NCBI RefSeq assembly: GCF_000757725.1
Contig: NZ_JJMU01000016.1
Coordinates: 1 to 58,377, forward strand
Direction of reading: 5' to 3'
From: Sphingobacterium deserti
GTDB taxonomy: Bacteria > Bacteroidota > Bacteroidia > Sphingobacteriales > Sphingobacteriaceae
DNA: 58,377 nt
The number at the start of each line of letters is the position of its first letter. The stretch's first letter is position 1. The notes beneath the pieces were generated by a model. That model made no database searches. It was not told the origin of the DNA and saw only the letters and a program-made list of their open reading frames with translations. The position numbers and the translations under genes are program-made. Shown piece by piece: positions 44,837 to 51,975 of this stretch.

Positions 44837-46879
44837 TCAAAGAGTGTTTAAACGCTGCAGCTCCTTTACGACGAAGGCTGCATTTTCCATAGCTTCGTCA
44901 TCGTTTGTATCGCTATGCTTGCCTCTTGCTGTACGGCATATATCGTTTCTTTTTTTCGCATTCCAAATTACAACCGGATTGGCAGCCCAATCTTCTACAC
45001 GACCGCCAAGCAACAGCCTTGTACTCGCCGCATTACGCACCCGCTCCGGATGGACGATTTCCACCTGCGGTGGCGAAGGCTTATCCATTCCTGTACCTAG
45101 GTAGTAACTTGTGTGCGGTGGTTGGTTGTAGGCAACATTTTGCCAAGCGATGCTTAACCGGTATTGCGGGTCGTGCATCAACGTGTAGAGGCGATGTTCG
45201 GTAGGGATTATGGTGCTGTAGATGCGTAAAGACTGATTGTCGTCGGCTCGCAGGATAAGCTCTTCTCGCCAATCGCCAAATATATCGGCGCTTAAATTGG
45301 GCGTACTCTTGGTTCCATTGATAGATGACGCACCTTCTGCTTTAAAAATAACACCTGTTTTATACTTTTCAATATAGTTGCTATTGAGTAACTCTCGACT
45401 AAGGTCCCCATCCCACCAAATCAGGAAATTTGCCGACTTTGGTGCTATGCCCACTTCATTGCCCTTCATATCATATAAAGAGGTTGACCCCTTCCACCAC
45501 ATATAAGCACCTTTATGTTCAGGATCTATATTGCCGGCGACCCCGCGTGGCACGTCTTGGTCGATTGCTCCCTGAAAAAGAATTTCGCCCGTACGCGCAT
45601 CACGCAAGGCTGCCCCAATACCTTTACGTCCGCCTTTAAGCTCGTGTATTCCAAAGACCTCTAGTCCGGCCCTATCGGGATCCAAGTCAGAAACATGGAG
45701 CGCATCACCATGACCTAGGCCTGTGCTGTATAAGCCTGTCCCATCATCATCAATCGTCATCGCACCAAAAATTATTTCGTCTTTCCCGTCTTGATCCACG
45801 TCGGCAATGGATAGATTATGGTAACCTTGCCCAGCATAGGAGTGTTCTGCCTTCTCCGTATCGAAAACCCAACGCAGCTGCAATTTTTTATCTTTGAAGT
45901 CCCAAGCGACTAGTGCGGTACGGGCGTAGTAGCCACGTGTCATGACAATAGACGGATTTTTACCGTCCAAATAGGCTACGCCGGCTAGAAAGCGATCGGA
46001 GCGGTTCGCTTTCGTATCGCCCCAGCTAAGCAAATCGCCCCGAAAAGGCAGATAGTCTACTGTGTTGAGCGCTTCGCCAGTCAAACCGTCGAAGACTGTG
46101 AGAAACTCAGGGCCTTCCAAGATGCGGCCAAAGGTTGGCGAGTGCATTACGGTATCCCGCCAGTCGGCATCGGCATCCCCAAGAATATTGCCCATCCCGT
46201 CTTTGGTGCCATCTGCTGTTTTGCAGACCAATTCCGCTCGGCCATCTCCATCCAAGTCGTACAGCAAAAATTGGGTATAGTGCGCTCCTTCCCTAATGTT
46301 CTTGCCTAGGTTTATTTCCCAAAGAAAGGTCCCATCCAATTTGTAGGCTTGAAAAATGGGCTCGTCCGTTATTCCGTTATGGGCATTGTCATGCGTTTTG
46401 CCGGTTTGATGAAGCACGATTTCGTAGGTGCCATCACCGTCCAGATCAGCAACAGAGGCATCTCCAGGGGTATAGCCCGCGGGGGTGCGCAAGGGGATTT
46501 CCAAGTAGGAACGAACGGGATCCTTCGCGCGCAAAACGATCGCATCCGTCTGGATTTCCTTTCCATCCTGTACTTCCATCAGCGTGTACGTTACATCCTT
46601 CGAGTGATCAACCGTTGTATCTTGGAAGTTTGTTCCTTTATCTAATGGCTTTTCATGTAATCGCACGCGTTGCTCGCCAGCATACTGCCTATACAGCGCA
46701 AATTGCTTTTCAAAATCATCAGTGGCGAGCAGGCGCCAGCTTAAAAAGGTAGATTTCTCTGTTGTTTTCAACGCTACCAAACCCCGATCAAGAAACTCGA
46801 CCAAACGTTGTGCTTTTACCGTGTGCGCCACGTTGAGGAGCAAAAGCAGCAAGAAAGATAGCAATAACCTAGTGCGCAT
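44837..46879 (-). CDS. Rhamnogalacturonan lyase (PL11), exported
   Basis: This protein of about 680 residues starts at MRTRLLLSFLLLLLLN, a clear signal peptide; an upstream Met ten codons earlier is less likely. The mature part starts RLVEFLDRGLVALKTTEKSTFLSWRLLATD, the typical PL11 N-terminal beta-sandwich. An eight-bladed propeller follows, with repeated calcium-type loops such as SVADLDGDGTYEI, FLLYDLDGDGRAELV and IADVDQDGKDEIIFG, and a C-terminal ISADIFGDWREELILRADDNQSL. PL11 enzymes cleave the RG-I backbone by beta-elimination, creating unsaturated galacturonate that GH105 enzymes remove. It lies 38 bp after GH28 and 16 bp before CE12. Confidence 0.95.
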   Translation of the reverse strand: MRTRLLLSFLLLLLLNVAHTVKAQRLVEFLDRGLVALKTTEKSTFLSWRLLATDDFEKQFALYRQYAGEQRVRLHEKPLDKGTNFQDTTVDHSKDVTYTLMEVQDGKEIQTDAIVLRAKDPVRSYLEIPLRTPAGYTPGDASVADLDGDGTYEIVLHQTGKTHDNAHNGITDEPIFQAYKLDGTFLWEINLGKNIREGAHYTQFLLYDLDGDGRAELVCKTADGTKDGMGNILGDADADWRDTVMHSPTFGRILEGPEFLTVFDGLTGEALNTVDYLPFRGDLLSWGDTKANRSDRFLAGVAYLDGKNPSIVMTRGYYARTALVAWDFKDKKLQLRWVFDTEKAEHSYAGQGYHNLSIADVDQDGKDEIIFGAMTIDDDGTGLYSTGLGHGDALHVSDLDPDRAGLEVFGIHELKGGRKGIGAALRDARTGEILFQGAIDQDVPRGVAGNIDPEHKGAYMWWKGSTSLYDMKGNEVGIAPKSANFLIWWDGDLSRELLNSNYIEKYKTGVIFKAEGASSINGTKSTPNLSADIFGDWREELILRADDNQSLRIYSTIIPTEHRLYTLMHDPQYRLSIAWQNVAYNQPPHTSYYLGTGMDKPSPPQVEIVHPERVRNAASTRLLLGGRVEDWAANPVVIWNAKKRNDICRTARGKHSDTNDDEAMENAAFVVKELQRLNTL

Positions 46880-46917
46880 GCATTTCAAAATGCGGGAGAA
46901 TAAATGCATAGATTTAG

Positions 46918-48258
46918 CTATTTTTTAATAACCGGTTTGCCATTCACCTTTACATCCTTCAACTGGAAATTTGTAATATAATTCTGTTGAATATCGGCGC
47001 GCTTTGAAGCGTTTACGGTTACATTATCAAACGTAAAATTTGAGAGTTGATATTGATCAGATTTATTTACGTCGAATAGGATATCGCAATCCAATTTCAC
47101 GTTCCGAAGGGTGATGTTCCGCGCATAGGATAGTTTAATATCCTTCTCGCCTTTCAGATCAAAAAATTGGGTCCACGGCTTTACGAACAAAAGGCTATTG
47201 GCATTGCCACTTACATTCTCGATTAAGATATGCTCGTACTCTTGCGGTGTATCTGGCCGCATTTTTAGTTGCAGCATTTTTTTTGCCTTATCTAATGTAT
47301 TATTCCGAAAGATAATATTATAGCTATGTATAGATTCGCTACCGCAGGTCAATGCACTATGACAAAATCCGAAGGCGCAATCTTCAATAATAATATTAGA
47401 ATTTGCGCCATTATTAGGGTCTTTATCCGCTTGCGGGCCTTTGCCTCCCTTTAGTGCTATGGCATCATCGTTTACTGATAGGTAACAGTTTTTAATAAGT
47501 ACATTTTTACACACATCAAGGTCTATGGCATCAGAACTGGGTGCTTTAACCGGTTTTTCTGGAGCGGTGATGCGGAGATCCAGCAGCTTCAAATTTTCTA
47601 CTTTATAATAGTGTGAAGTCCAGAACGGGGAGTTTTTCATATGGATACCGGATACCTGCACGTCTTTGCTATTCGAAACATATAGAACGCGCGGTCGCAT
47701 TTCATCCATATTGGTACACTTTGGGTTAAACGCTCGGCGTAGCCAAAAAGCCTTCCAATAGCGTAATCCATTACCATCTAACGTTCCGTTTCCTGAGATG
47801 GTAAATCCATCCACGTTGTCTGCATTGACCAAGGCTGAGAAGTATTTTAATGTTTGCCCCTCCATACGCGTTAAGCGGAGCTCAAAATCAGCAATATCAT
47901 CGCTACCTTTTAACGTAGCACCCTCTTCGAGATGCAGGTGGGTTTTAGGTTTAAAAAAAATAGAGCCACTTAAAAAGGTTCCGCGTGGTACAACAATGAC
48001 GCCGCCGCCGGCTTGATGTGCCTTATCAATGACCGCTTGGATCTTTTCGGTTTGCAAAATCGTACTATCTTGTCGTACCCCAAAATCTGTGATACGATAG
48101 ATTTTGCCCAATTTTTCTACCCGTGTTGACTCCACCTGCTTGAACCAAGGTGTAATTATACTTCCATCTGGAAATCGATCCTGCGCTGCTACCCGTCCTT
48201 GAAAACAGGTACACAAGATTATCCAACTAAGTAATACGATTTTGTTCCTTCTCATCAT
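46918..48258 (-). CDS. GH28 family beta-helix glycosidase with altered GHG motif
   Basis: This 446-residue exported protein (signal ending QGRVAAQ) is a GH28 right-handed beta-helix: KIYRITDFGVRQDSTILQTEK near residue 45, SSDAIDLDVCKNVLIKNCYL near 240, SVNDDAIALKGGKGPQADKD near 262 with the paired Asp, and then FGFCHSALTCGSESIHS near 296 in place of the usual GHG. The His is kept. Such variants occur in GH28 enzymes not acting on plain polygalacturonan, so rhamnogalacturonan specificity is plausible. The start at the first of two adjacent Met codons after a short polar lead is preferred. It is the first gene of the 48258-39692 operon. Confidence 0.92.
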   Translation of the reverse strand: MMRRNKIVLLSWIILCTCFQGRVAAQDRFPDGSIITPWFKQVESTRVEKLGKIYRITDFGVRQDSTILQTEKIQAVIDKAHQAGGGVIVVPRGTFLSGSIFFKPKTHLHLEEGATLKGSDDIADFELRLTRMEGQTLKYFSALVNADNVDGFTISGNGTLDGNGLRYWKAFWLRRAFNPKCTNMDEMRPRVLYVSNSKDVQVSGIHMKNSPFWTSHYYKVENLKLLDLRITAPEKPVKAPSSDAIDLDVCKNVLIKNCYLSVNDDAIALKGGKGPQADKDPNNGANSNIIIEDCAFGFCHSALTCGSESIHSYNIIFRNNTLDKAKKMLQLKMRPDTPQEYEHILIENVSGNANSLLFVKPWTQFFDLKGEKDIKLSYARNITLRNVKLDCDILFDVNKSDQYQLSNFTFDNVTVNASKRADIQQNYITNFQLKDVKVNGKPVIKK

Positions 48259-48372
48259 TTGTTTAATTGATAGCGTATACGACAGCATATTGGATTATTC
48301 CAACACTTGGGTTAGCACAAGCGCTGCATAGATTTATTAGTACTAAGCTATCAAGTAAGGAGGGTAAAGGCA

Positions 48373-48387
48373 ACCTGTGCTGTCCTG
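48373..48387 (-). promoter_or_regulatory. Pectin-operon direct-repeat motif, copy 5
   Basis: On the minus strand CAGGA-CAGCA-CAGGT (repeats at 48387-48383 and 48377-48373; the second has one mismatch) is followed by TTGCCTTTAC. It lies 115 bp before the GH28 start, at the head of the 48258-39692 operon. Confidence 0.6.
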
Positions 48388-48617
48388 TTTTCACGAGCAA
48401 AAGAACTGCTTTATGGCGTAAGCGCCTCGTACCTGCTCGTCAGGTGTATTCGCGCTTTTGTAAAAAGTTTGTTATATTATTCAGAGATACGCGTTTGGTC
48501 ACTACATGCCGAACGATCAACGCGGGGACTGGCTGTATACCATTGTTAATCAGTAGCCGAGTAAAGCATTGAAAGCTGATTTTGGGGTATTCAAAAAACG
48601 AAAAACAGGATAGCAAG

Positions 48618-48648
48618 GCACAGCCTTTGTTTCTAGCAAAGGCTGTGC
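48618..48648 (-). terminator. Terminator of the dienelactone hydrolase gene
   Basis: A perfect 12-bp stem GCACAGCCTTTG / CAAAGGCTGTGC with a 7-nt loop lies 31 bp beyond the stop. A T-rich stretch (TTTTTCGTTTTTT on the minus strand) follows after about 11 nt, further than ideal. Confidence 0.65.
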
Positions 48649-48678
48649 GGCAAATTCCCAGCGTATTTTAGAGGCTTT

Positions 48679-49422
48679 TTACTTCAACACTTCTGCTAAA
48701 AAAAGTAAGGTATGCTTCCAAGCGCGGTCCGCCATCACTTTATTATAATCAGGGGAAGCGGGATCTGTAAAGGTGTGGCCCGAATTTGCGTAGGTAATTA
48801 GTTGCCAATCGGCTTTACCATCATTCAACTCTTTTGTTAAGGCTTCTAAAATTTCTGGGGTAACACCCTTATCTTCCGCGGGATTCTCGACCAGTATTTT
48901 GGTTGTTAATGCGGTATTAGGTCTTGCTGGATCTTTAGCTAGGCCGCCGTGAATGGAGATCACGCCCTTAACCGGAAGCTGTGCACGCGCAGCCTCTAAG
49001 GCACCGGTCCCGCCAAAACAATATCCGATCACGGCAATCTTATCGGCCTGCGCTCCTGCTTTCTTGAGTTCCTCCAGGGCCAAATGTATGCGATGTTGAT
49101 ATGCTTTGTAGTCGCTTTTGTATTTTCCAGCAATCTTGCCTGCTGCAGCGTTATCTTCGGGAATATTACCTTCTCCATAAATATCCGCGATAAAAGCGAT
49201 GTAGCCTTCTTTTTCTAAAGCAAGGGCAGCGTCTTTGGCTTCCTGATCGATTCCTTTCCACGCCGGAAGAATTAGTATACCTGGTTTATTTCTTCCTTTA
49301 ACGGCCGTAACTAAGCCATTCAATTTCTGCGTACCATCGCTATACGATACCGTTTTTAATGCCTGGGCCGACAGCCCACAACTTGCAACAACCAAGCATG
49401 TCATTATCAAAAGCTTATACAT
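48679..49422 (-). CDS. Dienelactone hydrolase family protein, exported
   Basis: This 247-residue alpha/beta-hydrolase has a signal peptide ending CGLSAQA. The dienelactone hydrolase nucleophile elbow GYCFGGTGALEAA, with Cys near residue 132, is intact, as are ILPAWKGIDQEAKDAALALEKEGY near 52 and ITYANSGHTFTDPASPDYNK near 212 with the catalytic His. The true substrate is unknown; exported members act on esters or lactones. It is transcribed alone, with its own terminator. Its start codon lies just 3 nt from a TAATAGA tandem repeat (8.7 copies), which is unusual and could affect expression. Confidence 0.87.
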   Translation of the reverse strand: MYKLLIMTCLVVASCGLSAQALKTVSYSDGTQKLNGLVTAVKGRNKPGILILPAWKGIDQEAKDAALALEKEGYIAFIADIYGEGNIPEDNAAAGKIAGKYKSDYKAYQHRIHLALEELKKAGAQADKIAVIGYCFGGTGALEAARAQLPVKGVISIHGGLAKDPARPNTALTTKILVENPAEDKGVTPEILEALTKELNDGKADWQLITYANSGHTFTDPASPDYNKVMADRAWKHTLLFLAEVLK

Positions 49423-49425
49423 AAA

Positions 49426-49486
49426 TCTATTATCTATTATCTATTATCTATTATCTATTATCTATTATCTATTATCTATTATCTAT
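49426..49486. repeat. Heptanucleotide tandem repeat TCTATTA x 8.7
   Basis: Eight perfect copies of TCTATTA (49426-49481) and a partial ninth (to 49486) form a microsatellite. On the minus strand the unit is TAATAGA, ending 3 nt before the ATG of the dienelactone hydrolase gene, where the ribosome binding region should be. Copy number could vary by slipped-strand mispairing. Confidence 0.98.
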
Positions 49487-49700
49487 AAAAGAATTAACGA
49501 CCATTCGCCTGGATTGTTTTTCATGCTGCTCAACTTTTCTGGGATTGCTATTACCAGCCGAAAAGTTGGCTGGTTTGATGCATACGCTGTAATAAGGCAT
49601 ATATTACAATACAACAAATGTTTATCCGTTGCTATATATCATGCCGAAACAGCAGACTATTTTCCTGAAGTTGATGTACGGTAAAGAACAAGGTTTTTGC

Positions 49701-49708
49701 TAACTTTG
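49701..49708 (+). promoter_or_regulatory. Candidate minus-7 promoter box of ndk
   Basis: TAACTTTG matches TAnnTTTG exactly, 17 bp before the ndk ATG, implying a short leader. A GTG inside it (49708) is thus unlikely to be the start. The remaining DNA between 49487 and 49700 holds no gene I can support. Confidence 0.45.
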
Positions 49709-49725
49709 TGAAAATTATTGATACA

Positions 49726-50145
49726 ATGGCTACAAACAGAACTTTTACCATGATTAAACCCGATGCAGTTGCGAACGGGCATATCGGTTCCATTTTAAAT
49801 GACATCATCGCTGGCGGTTTTAAAATCGTGGCTCTGAAATATATCAAACTGACTCCAGAGTCAGCCGGCAATTTCTATGCGGTACATAAAGAGAGACCTT
49901 TTTATGCTGATTTGGTAAAATTCATGACTTCAGGTCCTATCGTAGCGGCGATCCTAGAAAAAGAAAATGCTGTCGAAGATTTCCGTAAGTTAATAGGTGC
50001 TACCGATCCAAAAAAAGCAGACGAAGGTACTATTCGTAATAAATATGCAGAGTCGATCGAGGCAAATGCCGTACACGGTTCAGACTCTGACGAAAACGCC
50101 GAGATTGAGGGAAACTTTTACTTCTCGCAATTTGAAAGATTTTAA
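49726..50145 (+). CDS. ndk: Nucleoside diphosphate kinase
   Basis: This 139-residue cytoplasmic enzyme transfers the gamma-phosphate between nucleoside triphosphates and diphosphates through a phospho-histidine. Conserved segments are [18 protein letters not shown] at the N-terminus, [22 protein letters not shown] near 55, [20 protein letters not shown] near 90, and [15 protein letters not shown] with the active-site His at 117, the expected position. The ATG at 49726 is preferred over an upstream GTG because it begins at the conserved MATNRTF and because a minus-7 box overlaps the GTG. It is transcribed alone, with a strong terminator after the stop. Confidence 0.98.
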   Translation: MATNRTFTMIKPDAVANGHIGSILNDIIAGGFKIVALKYIKLTPESAGNFYAVHKERPFYADLVKFMTSGPIVAAILEKENAVEDFRKLIGATDPKKADEGTIRNKYAESIEANAVHGSDSDENAEIEGNFYFSQFERF

Positions 50146-50148
50146 CAC

Positions 50149-50171
50149 AAGAGGCTCAGGCCTCTTTTTTT
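50149..50171 (+). terminator. Rho-independent terminator of ndk
   Basis: AAGAGGC-TCAG-GCCTC followed by seven T residues is a classic intrinsic terminator immediately after the ndk stop. Confidence 0.92.
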
Positions 50172-50214
50172 AGAGCCTGTTTTAGATTTACATAGTGAAT
50201 TGTAAACAGGCTCT
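50172..50214. terminator. Long inverted repeat at the 3' end of the DUF2490 gene
   Basis: AGAGCCTGTTT (50172-50182) and AAACAGGCTCT (50204-50214) are perfect 11-bp complements around a 21-nt loop. The right arm ends at the DUF2490 stop. On the minus strand an A tract follows, so it may protect the mRNA end more than terminate. Confidence 0.55.
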
Positions 50215-50885
50215 TACAGTTTAAGTTGGTGGTGCAAGGACAACAAAAGATTATTTGTGCCAGCGTTGTTTCCTATATGTTGCCGCATATACCCTAGCTG
50301 TATACCCAAATTATCTAAAAGCTTATAGCCAAGTCCGCCGTAAAGGCGATTCCTATCAAACGCATCGGCACCGCCGGCAAAGACATTCACAAACACTTCA
50401 TTATATAATGCAAGGTACGTTCCGCCCTTCATCATTTTTGATTGGGTCAGGGGAACGTCAAGGAATAAGCAATACCGAGCGCGACCTCGTAAACTGCTTC
50501 TCATAAATCGCTCTTCTGTCCGGACGCGGTGCCTGAAACGTAAAATATCCCAATTATGCTGAATAAGGGCTTCCTGATAGATTCTGTTCTCGGAAAATGG
50601 TAAGTTGGGCGAGCCCTCGTTTTCTGTATATACATATGCATAGCCCATCGTGACGTTGATAGCCTTGTTAGCGCGATACTGAAGTCCAAAGCGAAGTAAG
50701 GTCTGCTGATGGTCGCCCAGCATCTTATAATCCCGAAGCTGCAATTCGTGATGAATGGAAAACTTGCTGTTTGGAATGGCTGTATTTCCGAAATAGATAC
50801 CCCAGCCCTGCAAACTTTGCGCATGCAGCAAAACCGGTGTAAAAAATAAAAGGATAGCGATAAGCCACGCGCACATATGAACCAT
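50214..50885 (-). CDS. DUF2490 domain outer-membrane beta-barrel protein
   Basis: This protein of about 223 residues has a signal peptide (CAWLIAILLFFTPVLLHAQS) and alternating strands typical of DUF2490: GWGIYFGNTAIPNSKFSIHHELQLRDY, QTLLRFGLQYRANKAINVTMGYAYVYT, ENRIYQEALIQHNW, RHRVRTEERFM and GGLGYKLLDNLGIQLGYMRQ. A small outer-membrane barrel is inferred; the function of the family is not known. The start is set at MVHMCAW because an exact minus-7 box (TATCTTTG, 50913-50906) would fall inside a longer frame beginning at 50930. It is convergent with ndk. Confidence 0.82.
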   Translation of the reverse strand: MVHMCAWLIAILLFFTPVLLHAQSLQGWGIYFGNTAIPNSKFSIHHELQLRDYKMLGDHQQTLLRFGLQYRANKAINVTMGYAYVYTENEGSPNLPFSENRIYQEALIQHNWDILRFRHRVRTEERFMRSSLRGRARYCLFLDVPLTQSKMMKGGTYLALYNEVFVNVFAGGADAFDRNRLYGGLGYKLLDNLGIQLGYMRQHIGNNAGTNNLLLSLHHQLKL

Positions 50886-50905
50886 AGAAAGTTTAGTTGA
50901 TGACA

Positions 50906-50913
50906 CAAAGATA
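50906..50913 (-). promoter_or_regulatory. Candidate minus-7 promoter box of the DUF2490 gene
   Basis: TATCTTTG on the minus strand matches TAnnTTTG exactly and lies 21-28 bp before MVHMCAW. It decides the choice of start for this gene. No well-spaced minus-33 TTG is seen. Confidence 0.4.
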
Positions 50914-51024
50914 TCCATCAACACGATCAATAGTGGTGCAACCCTGTAACAATATGCTTGCTTGTGCCAGGCTTACTCCCTTGATGCCCTACAAGCTACA
51001 ATTCTAAACAGGATAGCACAATTG

Positions 51025-51459
51025 CTAAAAACTGCGCTTATTTAGGTATTCATTTTCTTTGGCTGTCATTCGTTCTTTATCGGCTTTGCCTTTATCCAAG
51101 AAGCCACAAAGGTGAAGCACGCCATGTATAATAACCCGGTGCAATTCATCCCTTTCAGAAACGGAGAATTTTGCCGCATTTTCTGCGGTACGCTCCACAG
51201 AAATAAAGATGTCGCCCGCTATCACATCCTCCTCTTCAGAAGAATCAAATGTGACGATATCCGTATACGTGTCGTGGTCAAGGTATTGCTTGTTTATCTC
51301 GAGTAGATAGGCATCATCGCAAAAGATAAAGTTAAGTTCGCCGATCTTTTTATATCCTTCTGCCTTAATCGTGTCACCGATCCAGCGTCGAAGGTTTTGC
51401 TTTTCCTTAATGGTGTAGTCAATGCCCTCGCTAAAGAATAAAATATCTTTCAATGCCAT
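51025..51459 (-). CDS. ybeY: Endoribonuclease YbeY (16S rRNA maturation)
   Basis: This 144-residue cytoplasmic metalloprotein acts in 16S rRNA 3'-end maturation and ribosome quality control. The zinc motif region reads HRVIIHGVLHLCGFLDKGKAD: the first two His are present, while the third, usually His in HGxLHLxGYDH, is Asp here, as I recall for many Bacteroidetes YbeY proteins. INKQYLDHDTYTDIVTFD and EDVIAGDIFISVERTAENA are typical. It starts 3 bp after the ruvX stop, indicating a two-gene operon. It ends before a 90-bp gap to the DUF2490 gene. Confidence 0.95.
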   Translation of the reverse strand: MALKDILFFSEGIDYTIKEKQNLRRWIGDTIKAEGYKKIGELNFIFCDDAYLLEINKQYLDHDTYTDIVTFDSSEEEDVIAGDIFISVERTAENAAKFSVSERDELHRVIIHGVLHLCGFLDKGKADKERMTAKENEYLNKRSF

Positions 51460-51462
51460 ATA

Positions 51463-51873
51463 TTAGATTTTTGTTTCCATAAATGTTTGTAGAATAATGG
51501 TTGCCGATACGGTGTCTATCAAGCTTTTATCCTGTCGTTTGTTTTTTGCTTTTCCACTTTGTGCGATAACCTGCGATGCCATTTTAGAGGTGAAGCGCTC
51601 ATCGACTTCTACGACATTGATCGCTGGGAAAGTTTTACGCAATTTTCGCACAAAACCAACAACATACTGTGCGGATTGGGATGCCGATCCGTCCATTTGT
51701 AATGGCTTACCGACGACAAATGTTTCTATGGGCTCGGTCGCCAAGTATTCATTTAAAAAGCGCCATATGTCATCAGGATGCACCGTGGTCAAAGCCGTAG
51801 CAATAATTTGCATAGGGTCGGTTACCGCGACCCCAATCCTCTTTGTTCCGTAATCAAAAGCCATAATGCGCAT
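51463..51873 (-). CDS. ruvX: Putative pre-16S rRNA nuclease YqgF/RuvX
   Basis: This 136-residue RNase H-like protein starts at MRIMAFDYGTKRIGVAV, the conserved N-terminus with the first catalytic Asp; a longer frame from 51918 would include the promoter. VGKPLQMDGSASQSA near residue 65, VVEVDERFTSKMASQV near 93 and KSLIDTVSATIILQTF near the end are family landmarks with the remaining acidic residues. YqgF processes the 5' end of pre-16S rRNA, so the pairing with ybeY makes a ribosome-maturation operon. It is divergent from the DUF1684-deformylase gene. Confidence 0.95.
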   Translation of the reverse strand: MRIMAFDYGTKRIGVAVTDPMQIIATALTTVHPDDIWRFLNEYLATEPIETFVVGKPLQMDGSASQSAQYVVGFVRKLRKTFPAINVVEVDERFTSKMASQVIAQSGKAKNKRQDKSLIDTVSATIILQTFMETKI

Positions 51874-51892
51874 ATCCACTACCGTTTTTTTA

Positions 51893-51900
51893 CAAAAATA
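51893..51900 (-). promoter_or_regulatory. Candidate minus-7 promoter box of ruvX-ybeY
   Basis: TATTTTTG on the minus strand matches TAnnTTTG exactly, 20-27 bp before the ruvX start at 51873, and supports the shorter start. Confidence 0.45.
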
Positions 51901-51948
51901 CAAATCCAGATGCAGCATCCCGACTGACGATGCAAATAAAATAATCTA

Positions 51949-51956
51949 TATATTTG
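51949..51956 (+). promoter_or_regulatory. Candidate minus-7 promoter box of the DUF1684-deformylase gene
   Basis: TATATTTG matches TAnnTTTG exactly, 20 bp before the ATG at 51976. No clear minus-33 TTG is spaced upstream. Confidence 0.5.
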
Positions 51957-51975
51957 ATAGATTTTTAAAAGAGAT

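Larger units (their letters stand above)
48259..48678 (-). promoter_or_regulatory. Upstream region of the GH28-PL11 operon
   Basis: This 420-bp gap holds direct-repeat motif copy 5, a short hairpin ACCTG-CTCGT-CAGGT at 48431-48445, and the dienelactone hydrolase terminator at its right end. I see no supported gene in it. Confidence 0.5.

Noticed and set aside
49426..49486. Possible CRISPR-like array
   Set aside because: The units are contiguous 7-bp copies with no spacers and no cas genes nearby; it is a microsatellite.
49708..49710. GTG start for ndk six codons upstream
   Set aside because: It overlaps the last base of an exact minus-7 box, and the conserved family start is MATNRTF at 49726.
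51025..51459. Inactivated YbeY because the third zinc His is Asp
   Set aside because: The same Asp is, as I recall, usual in Bacteroidetes YbeY proteins, so it is probably a lineage variant rather than a defect.
51874..51918. N-terminal extension of ruvX
   Set aside because: The family starts at MRIMAFDYG, and an exact minus-7 box lies inside the extension.
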